Shown here: positions 58,211 through 64,000 of the stretch, piece by piece
How positions within the stretch are numbered: the first letter of the stretch is position 1
How the letters are laid out: each line of letters starts with the position of its first letter
DNA from: Candidatus Hydrogenedentota bacterium
GTDB lineage: Bacteria > Hydrogenedentota > Hydrogenedentia > Hydrogenedentales > JAEUWI01
Assembly (NCBI GenBank): GCA_016182605.1
Contig: JACPGE010000024.1
Span: forward strand, 1 to 64,000
DNA: 64,000 nt
Direction: 5' to 3'
Translations under genes and position numbers: made by a program
Notes under the pieces: generated by a model
Told to the model about the DNA's origin: nothing
Database searches by the model: none
Seen by the model: only the letters and a program-made list of their open reading frames with translations

Positions 58211-60346
58211 TCATGCATCGGGGGGACCGGGCGCAGCATCCACTGCGGGCGCTTCCTCGGTGGCTTCCGTGTCTCCGGCGTCCTCGGTCTCGTCGCTCTC
58301 GAAGCCGTCCCAATCCTTGTCCTTGCCGGCGGCATCGGGATCGCTGTCGCTTTCGAGCGGCCGGAGCAATACTTCGTCGCCTTCGTCCAGCCCCGTCTTG
58401 ATCTCGACGTAAAGATCGTTGAACTGGCCTGTTTCCACCTTCCGCTTTTCGCCACTCGACAGAAAGACGATGTGGTCCTCCTTCTCCGTGGTCACGGCCT
58501 GCACCGGAACATAGAGAACGTTCTTCAGCTCGGTCACAAAAATCTCAACTTCGGCGGTCATCCCCGGCTTGAGCCAATCATAGGTGCCGTCAATCGCAAT
58601 GGTGGTCTTGTAGACCTTCAGATCCGGATTCATCCAGCGGTTTTCGGAATCAGGCAGCACACTGACTTTCATAACCTCGCCAACCAGTTCCTCGTTCGGA
58701 AAGGCCTCGACGCTGATACGGGCCCGCTGCCCCTTCTTGATCTGCTTGATGGCGGATTCATGCACCTGAACCGTAATGGCCATCTTGGTAATGTCCGGAA
58801 TGGTGAGAATGGTCTGGTTCTCCCAGACTGCGGTGCCTTCGCGAATGGGGTCCTGGCGCCAATATTGTTCTTCACCGCCATAGACCACCAGACCTTCCAC
58901 CTCGGCCGTGATCGTGCACTTGTCGAGCTGCTCCTGCAAGTCCTTGCGGGATTCCTCCTGCACTTTGAAGCGGGCAAGCGAAGCGTCCGAACTGACTTTC
59001 GCGTTGACCAGTTTTGTGTCGGTCTCCTTGCGGGTTCGATCAAGCACACGCAACGCCTCTTCAAACTCGCTGTACTTTTCTTCGGCCATCTTCGGGAATT
59101 CATACTGGAAGAACAGGTCGGAGGTGGATTTCTTCGATGCCAGATTGCTCTCGCGGCGGCGCACGCTCATCCGCGCCTTGATCACGTCGGTCTCGGTCAC
59201 AAAATCGCTCTTGAAGAGCTTCTCGTTCCCCTCCAACTCCTGCTTGGCCGTGGTGAGTTCTTCCTCTTCCAGCAGAATCTCCGAAAGCTGGGTCGTGCGC
59301 TTCTGTTCCGCCTCGCCGCCGAGACGGTTGTCTTTCGCGAGGCTCAGAAAGTCAATGGGCTTGAAGGTCAGGATAAAGGCTTCTTGGTCAACAATGCTTG
59401 CCTCTGCGTTCCTTGCCTCGGTTTCAAAGACGGCCTTGGCCGCCTCAAGCTCCGAAGTCAGGGTCTGTTTGCGTTGCTGCGCCTCGTCGTTCTCCGCCTT
59501 GAGCTTATCAACCTCTTCCTTGTCCTTCGGTTCCAGTTCGAGGGACGCGGGCGGCGGCGCAGGTTCCCCTTCGCCCTCCGAACTCGCAGAAGGCACAGGT
59601 TCAAGCTTCTTTGAGCTGTTTTTGGTGCGTGCCTTCTCTTCCGCGCGGATTTCGGCCAGCTTTGCAGCCTTGTCCTGCGCTTCTTTCAGCGCCCGATCAT
59701 AGGCTTCCTGCTTCAGCGTGGCGTCCAGTTCCGTTTCCTTCAAAAGGGCGGCACGTTCCCGAGCCTTTTCCGCGGCGCCCAACGCAACGCGCTGGCGGGT
59801 GAGTTCCGCAACGAGCACCTCGGCCAGCGGCTCCCCGATGTACTTCTTTACCTCCATCCCTTTGAACTTCACATCGCGCTCGGCCTTCTTGATCTCGCTC
59901 GTGTTGTCTTCCTGCTGGATCTGAAGTTTCTGCCGCGCCTCGGAGAGATCGGCCTTGGCCTGCTGATACTCGATTTCCTGCTGCCGCTGCCGCTCCTCCA
60001 GTTCGCCCGCATCGAGCTTGACGATGACAAGATTTTTCTCGATATCTTCCTTGGTAATGCGATGGCCTTCTTCGATGAGGGAAACGATCTTGGTTTCCCG
60101 GCCTTTGACCTCGTTCTTGATATAGAGCGGCTCCTGGGACTCCGCGCTCCCCCCTTCGATCACCGTAATGGGGATGTTCCCCCGCTTCAGGGTGTAGGTG
60201 GCCCCGGCGGCTCCGTTCGGCGATGTCTCCTCTCCCCCGCTGCGCAGTCGCCACGCAACAACGAGCACGATCACAACCGCAACGGGCACGAGCACGCGCG
60301 GGCGAAAGAAACGGCCCCAGCCCTTAGCTCGGGTTGCTTGTGACAT
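58211..60346 (-). CDS. large periplasmic efflux adaptor (HlyD/MacA-like) with a very long coiled coil
   Basis: A 711-residue membrane fusion protein, far longer than the usual 350-450. An N-terminal membrane helix (VLVPVAVVIVLVVAWRL) anchors it. A charged helical hairpin from about 80 to 440 (EELEERQRQQEIEYQQAK in part, ALKEAQDKAAKLAEIRAEEK and so on) is predicted to be coiled coil. The barrel and lipoyl-like elements follow (LVVYGGEEQYWRQDPIREG, TVQVHESAIKQIKKGQRARI). An acidic tail (ESDSDPDAAGKDKDWDG and more) closes it. The start at 60346 has GGAGGAG 7 bases upstream; its first 23 bp overlap the tolC-like gene. The long hairpin should span a wide periplasmic gap. Confidence 0.82.
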   Translation of the reverse strand: MSQATRAKGWGRFFRPRVLVPVAVVIVLVVAWRLRSGGEETSPNGAAGATYTLKRGNIPITVIEGGSAESQEPLYIKNEVKGRETKIVSLIEEGHRITKEDIEKNLVIVKLDAGELEERQRQQEIEYQQAKADLSEARQKLQIQQEDNTSEIKKAERDVKFKGMEVKKYIGEPLAEVLVAELTRQRVALGAAEKARERAALLKETELDATLKQEAYDRALKEAQDKAAKLAEIRAEEKARTKNSSKKLEPVPSASSEGEGEPAPPPASLELEPKDKEEVDKLKAENDEAQQRKQTLTSELEAAKAVFETEARNAEASIVDQEAFILTFKPIDFLSLAKDNRLGGEAEQKRTTQLSEILLEEEELTTAKQELEGNEKLFKSDFVTETDVIKARMSVRRRESNLASKKSTSDLFFQYEFPKMAEEKYSEFEEALRVLDRTRKETDTKLVNAKVSSDASLARFKVQEESRKDLQEQLDKCTITAEVEGLVVYGGEEQYWRQDPIREGTAVWENQTILTIPDITKMAITVQVHESAIKQIKKGQRARISVEAFPNEELVGEVMKVSVLPDSENRWMNPDLKVYKTTIAIDGTYDWLKPGMTAEVEIFVTELKNVLYVPVQAVTTEKEDHIVFLSSGEKRKVETGQFNDLYVEIKTGLDEGDEVLLRPLESDSDPDAAGKDKDWDGFESDETEDAGDTEATEEAPAVDAAPGPPDA

Positions 60347-62195
60347 CCTGGATCTCCTCCCATTGTCCATCGGGCTTGATATAGAGAATGCCCATGTCGC
60401 GCCAGAGACTGAGATTGGCGATGGTATGATCGACCAGGGCCCGGGAGACGCTGTTCTGCGCGGCGATCCGGTCGTTCTCCGCGTCTACGCGGTCGTTCGC
60501 AGTGCCTTGGCCTATTTCGAGGAGCAACTGTTGCTCAAGCACGCGGCGTTCACTCAGCTCCAGCGAACTCACTTGAATGTCATAGGTCGTCCGCGCCTGC
60601 TCCAATTCGCGCCAGGCGCGCCGGACCGCAAGCCGGATCCCATCTTCGAACTCTTCCAGGTCGCGCTCCGATCGCTCATACGAGATCAGGGCGGCCCGGT
60701 ATTCATTCCGCACCGCGGTCCGGTTCAATTTCGGATCGACATCCAGACCGATGTTCCACGCGTAGTGCTTGAAGTCGAGTTCCTGAAAGCGGTCGCCTTC
60801 GGGGCTCTCCACACGGGCCCCGGCAATCAACGCAATGTCCGGCTTGAGCCCGTCAGAGGCAATCTTAAGCTGGCGTTCCACATCCTGCAACTGATCGATG
60901 CGCGTGTAGTAATCCAGGCGCGCATTGAATGCGACCTGTACCGCATCTTCGAGCATAAAGACGGGATCCGCCATGGGCCCACGCTCCAGAATGCGATTCA
61001 GTTCGCCCTGATCCAGCACGACCTGTGCGTCGGTCGAAAGACCGAGGCGGATCTTGAACTGATCGAGGGCGTCACTATAGCCCTGCGCCGCCGTGACCCA
61101 GTTGTTCTCGGCCTGAAGCTGGCCCTGCTTGGTACGGCCCAAGTCGGCCTTCGTAATCTTGCCGACGTCCGCCTCTGCCGTGGCCCGTTCCAGATCCCGC
61201 AAGAAGTTGGTGTAGCCGATATAGTTGTTGCGGACCGTGTCGCGGCTCTGTATCACCCGGTAATAATTTGAGGCGATGTCCACCGCAAAAATCGCGCGGA
61301 AGCGGGTGAAGTCGCGCATCGCATAGAGCAGGTCGCGCTCCGCCTGGGTAAACACCTCTTCCGCCGTGCGGCGGTCCGCGCCGAGAAGGGGCTGCGTGAT
61401 GGAAGCGATCAGGGCGGAAGTGGTTGCCGTGGCCGGATCGCCGGTAAGGAAACGCAGAAAGTTGGACGTGAGCGAAACCGCTACATTCGCCCCGCCGCGC
61501 ATGAGCATACCAACGCCAAGCGAGGTGCTCCCACTTACACTGCGCTCTTGTTCGATCGACGTGCCCGCCGTTTCATAGCCAAGCACCTCGGCGGCGTCGA
61601 CGATGTCCGCATACGCCTGCAACAGCGTGGCCGAGGAACCTGTGAGCCCCGTGGCGCTGTCACTGAAATCCCGCAACAGTCCGGGAACATTCGTCTTTGT
61701 GACGTCCACGGCTTCCGCGTTCAACGCCACGCTCCCGCGGCCGGAAAAGGCCGGGCGGTACTGCTGGCGCACCCCGGTAAAGTTCAGGGCTTGCAGGTAC
61801 AACGCTTCTTTGCGGTTCTGGTATTCGCGGCTGTTGTTGACCGCCAGTTCCAGCGCCTTCTCCAGGGAAATGATGGCGGCCCCAACCTCCTTTTCCCCCG
61901 CCGCCCCCAGGTACTCATCGATATCCGACTCTCCAACCGTGGGGTACCCCTCAAAGGAAAGTTCGGGTTGCGCCAGGTCGTAGGCCAGGGGACTGCCGGG
62001 AACTTCCTTGGAGACCTTATCGAGGAGCCCGTAGACCTCCGTGTCGGCACGTTCCCTGGCCTGCGTGGTCGTGCAGCCAGAGAAGGCTGTGCCCGCAATG
62101 AGGCACAGTCCGAGGGCTGCGAAGGCGCCGCTGCCCCGATAGAGGCACGCAAGAAATCCCGGTTTCAGCGCGATACGGCGTGAAATCTGGTCCAC
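60324..62195 (-). CDS. TolC-family outer-membrane lipoprotein
   Basis: A 623-residue channel subunit for the ABC efflux operon. The signal ends in the lipobox TAFSGC. Two helical repeats are visible, e.g. LYAMRDFTRFRAIFAVDIAS and ERDLEEFEDGIRLAVRRAWR, with the second ending in RVLEQQLLLEIGQGTANDRV. A GTG start at 62195 follows AAGGAG. This is the second, clearly different, TolC-like protein in the window (the other is at 28692). It is the first gene of the four-gene operon. Confidence 0.85.
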   Translation of the reverse strand: MDQISRRIALKPGFLACLYRGSGAFAALGLCLIAGTAFSGCTTTQARERADTEVYGLLDKVSKEVPGSPLAYDLAQPELSFEGYPTVGESDIDEYLGAAGEKEVGAAIISLEKALELAVNNSREYQNRKEALYLQALNFTGVRQQYRPAFSGRGSVALNAEAVDVTKTNVPGLLRDFSDSATGLTGSSATLLQAYADIVDAAEVLGYETAGTSIEQERSVSGSTSLGVGMLMRGGANVAVSLTSNFLRFLTGDPATATTSALIASITQPLLGADRRTAEEVFTQAERDLLYAMRDFTRFRAIFAVDIASNYYRVIQSRDTVRNNYIGYTNFLRDLERATAEADVGKITKADLGRTKQGQLQAENNWVTAAQGYSDALDQFKIRLGLSTDAQVVLDQGELNRILERGPMADPVFMLEDAVQVAFNARLDYYTRIDQLQDVERQLKIASDGLKPDIALIAGARVESPEGDRFQELDFKHYAWNIGLDVDPKLNRTAVRNEYRAALISYERSERDLEEFEDGIRLAVRRAWRELEQARTTYDIQVSSLELSERRVLEQQLLLEIGQGTANDRVDAENDRIAAQNSVSRALVDHTIANLSLWRDMGILYIKPDGQWEEIQDVTSNPS

Positions 62196-62455
62196 CGGAG
62201 CTACTCCTTCGCGATAGTGTGACGAAGCGGCCTGCGAAGCTTCACCCAGAGGGTGCGAGCCCTATTAAGAACCGTTCGTAAACACACGGTTTCCGGCTGC
62301 GCCCGGTCATGGCCCGGCTCATTGCCAGAATAATGTGATTTCAGGGAAAGAACGATCAAACTTGTGAGAAAGTAGACCCGGCCCAGGGGCGTCTGGTTAC
62401 CCGCCGAATTCAAATAGGACATGCACGTACGGGGGCAGGACTCAGCCCCGGGGCC
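62196..62455. other. 260-bp gap upstream of the ABC efflux operon
   Basis: No gene is seen. The efflux operon promoter must lie here, on the minus strand. An imperfect GC hairpin (62430-62452) follows the ribF stop on the minus strand but lacks a T run. Confidence 0.3.
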
Positions 62456-63385
62456 CTATTGCGCCACCCCAAAATAAACCCGAATAGCCCGCACATCCTG
62501 ATCGATGGCACGCACCAGCGCTTCGTGACTTTCAAACTTCTTCTCGCCCCGAATCCGGGCGTGAAATTCCACTTCCACCTCCTTCCCCACCAGATCGCCC
62601 GCATAGTCCAGCAGGTGCGCCTCCACCATCGGCTCATCATGCCGGATCGTCGGCGCAATGCCCACGTTGACTGCGGCGTGATGGGCCGCTCCGTCCACAA
62701 AGGCAATGGCCGCATAGATGCCAAAGGCCGGGAGCGCACAATTTCCGGGATGAATGTTGGCCGTTGGAAAACCGAGTTGGACCCCCATCCCGCGCCCGCG
62801 GATGACCGCGCCGCGAATCGCATATTTCCTGCGCAGGAGCCGCTCCACATCCTCCAGATCGCCCTGGAGTATCCGTTCCCGAATCAGCGTGCTGCTGACG
62901 CGTTCCCCCTGAAGGATAAGCGGGGGCACTTCCTTCACCGCGAAACCGCAGCCGGGTGCAGCGGCGGCGAGGTACGCGTAGTTGCCTTGGGCGCCTTTTC
63001 CGAACGAGAAGTCATGGCCCACGATGATGTGCTGCGCCTGGCAACGCTTAAGAACAATCTCTTCGAGGAAATCCCGACGGTCCATGGCGGCAACGGAGGC
63101 CTCGAACGGCAGAATGAAGCAGGTCTCGATGCCGCATTCGGCAATCAATTCCAGTTTCTTCTTCAGTGTCGTGAGAATATTCGGGGCGTGGGCGGGCGTG
63201 AAATACTGGCGCGGATGAGGGTCAAGCGTCATCAGCGCCGGTGTGCCGCCGCATCGGTGCGCCGTGGAACAGACTTCATCAATGATGCGCTGATGGCCGA
63301 GGTGAACCCCGTCGAAGCTGCCAATGGTCAATACCAGACTCGTGAAAGATTCCGTGACCGTTCGCACATCTTCGAAAATCCGCAT
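62456..63385 (-). CDS. ribF: bifunctional riboflavin kinase/FAD synthetase
   Basis: A 309-residue enzyme that makes FMN and then FAD from riboflavin. The N-terminal FAD-synthetase domain shows TIGSFDGVHLGHQ, DPHPRQYF and VGHDFSFGKGAQGN, then SSTLIRERILQGD. The C-terminal kinase domain has GAVIRGRGMGVQLGFPTANI and the metal-binding region. Both halves look complete. AGAGGA lies before the start. It begins 17 bp after the truB stop, matching the conserved truB-ribF order of many bacteria. Confidence 0.94.
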   Translation of the reverse strand: MRIFEDVRTVTESFTSLVLTIGSFDGVHLGHQRIIDEVCSTAHRCGGTPALMTLDPHPRQYFTPAHAPNILTTLKKKLELIAECGIETCFILPFEASVAAMDRRDFLEEIVLKRCQAQHIIVGHDFSFGKGAQGNYAYLAAAAPGCGFAVKEVPPLILQGERVSSTLIRERILQGDLEDVERLLRRKYAIRGAVIRGRGMGVQLGFPTANIHPGNCALPAFGIYAAIAFVDGAAHHAAVNVGIAPTIRHDEPMVEAHLLDYAGDLVGKEVEVEFHARIRGEKKFESHEALVRAIDQDVRAIRVYFGVAQ

Positions 63386-63402
63386 GGTTTCGCCAGAATC
63401 CT

Positions 63403-64000
63403 CTAGGCAGTTTGACCCGGAGACAAAAACACCCGTTTCGGCTGGACCATCGCGCCCATGGGACTCCCATCAACCGTGCCCAGGGCGAGGAGTTGGCCCC
63501 GCTTGTCCTGAATCTGCACCCACCCCGTATTCACGGGGCATCCCTCCACCATGTGCATGGGCAGCAATACGCCCCCAGTGGCGATGATATTCAGTCCATC
63601 CCGCTCCACGATAACACAGGGCAGATCAAGGGCTTCCCCCATCGGTATCAGACGGGCATAGACATCGTCCGTGCTTTGCAGTGCCTCCAGGGTGGCTGCG
63701 GCCTCGACAGAGTGGCGCCCCACCGCCGTGCGCCGCAACGAGGCCAGCAGCGCGCCGCACCCGGCCAACTCGCCGAGATCGTGGGCAAGACTCCGTACAT
63801 AGGTGCCGCTCGTGCAGGCGACCCGCACCTCGGCCTCAGGCTCGGTATAGGAGAGCACCTCAAATGCGTGCACGGTAACCGTGCGCGCGGGCCGATCGAC
63901 CACTTCCCCCTTGCGGGCCTTCTTGTACAGCCGCTCTCCCCCGATCTTCACCGCGCTGACCATGGGCGGGATCTGCGAAATCACGCCCGTAAAACCGCTG
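63403..64000 (-). CDS. truB: tRNA pseudouridine-55 synthase TruB, C-terminal part (cut by window end)
   Basis: The gene runs off the right edge of the window. The visible part starts SGFTGVISQIPPMVSAVKIG, the family block that follows the catalytic domain, and continues with GERLYKKARKGEVVDRPART, SGTYVRSLAHDLGELAGCGA and LRRTAVGRHS. The catalytic aspartate (GxLDxxAxG) lies in the missing N-terminal part. A PUA-like C-terminus (VQIQDKRGQLLALGTVD) closes it. TruB modifies U55 in the T arm of tRNA. No stop or frameshift is seen. Confidence 0.93.
   Translation of the reverse strand, partial: SGFTGVISQIPPMVSAVKIGGERLYKKARKGEVVDRPARTVTVHAFEVLSYTEPEAEVRVACTSGTYVRSLAHDLGELAGCGALLASLRRTAVGRHSVEAAATLEALQSTDDVYARLIPMGEALDLPCVIVERDGLNIIATGGVLLPMHMVEGCPVNTGWVQIQDKRGQLLALGTVDGSPMGAMVQPKRVFLSPGQTA

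Noticed and set aside
62430-62452. GC hairpin after ribF as a rho-independent terminator
   Set aside because: The stem is imperfect and no T run follows on the minus strand.

Overview
The window is GC-rich bacterial chromosome with short intergenic gaps and operons on both strands. The gene families point to a free-living Gram-negative bacterium of the Planctomycetota/Hydrogenedentota kind: a cytochrome-c DUF1549/DUF1553 protein paired with DUF1501, a DUF1800/DUF1501 pair, a Tat-type sulfatase, and a secreted von Willebrand A lipoprotein with a (Gly-Glu)n linker. This placement is inferred from family content only; there is no rRNA here. TolC-type proteins and two tripartite efflux systems imply an outer membrane. 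No prophage, plasmid origin or CRISPR array was seen.

Layout. 1-5700: end of an unknown gene, hemB, an ECF sigma/anti-sigma pair, a small lipoprotein, an M20 peptidase and a secreted alpha/beta hydrolase. 5700-9240 (minus): aroF, scpB, rluB and an HD-GYP gene. 9240-12170: a structured repeat, the vWA lipoprotein and a zinc-ribbon membrane protein. 12190-17060 (minus): a NAD cluster (Nudix, nicotinamidase, glutamine-dependent NAD synthetase) interrupted by a YhcG-type nuclease gene flanked by a 42-bp direct repeat. 17200-18670: a REP-associated-type (Y1) transposase between direct repeats. 18765-22760: acetolactate synthase large subunit and ribosomal protein S1. 23000-28450: the DUF1553/DUF1501 pair between two inverted copies of a 212-bp structured repeat, then a truncated prepilin-like remnant. 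28690-34760: TolC, RND adaptor and RND pump. 34770-41190 (minus): a glycoside-hydrolase-like gene, DUF1800, DUF1501 and a DNRLRE surface protein. 41390-45150: rsgA, an acetyltransferase and a sulfatase. 45279-51921 (minus): a seven-gene chemosensory operon cheA-W-B-R-Y-X-PilZ. 52350-56160: a secreted protein, tRNA-Leu(CAA), an Eis-like acetyltransferase and NhaC. 56176-62195 (minus): a TolC/adaptor/ABC efflux operon. 62456-64000 (minus): truB-ribF.

The most unusual signal is non-coding. A 209-212 bp element occurs three times (9265-9473, 23004-23215 inverted, 28095-28306). Each copy can fold into the same multi-helix shape: an outer closing helix, a 13-bp arm holding a further hairpin, and a 12-13-bp arm. 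Paired bases change together between copies while pairing is kept. I know of no described family that matches it. Other notable signals are the 42-bp pncA-end duplication bracketing the nuclease gene, the 87-bp repeats bracketing the transposase, and two palindrome families between genes at 4.6-6.8 kb.

All coordinates and motifs were read by eye. Domain names rest on recognised motifs, not database searches, and promoter calls are matches to sigma-70-like boxes only.
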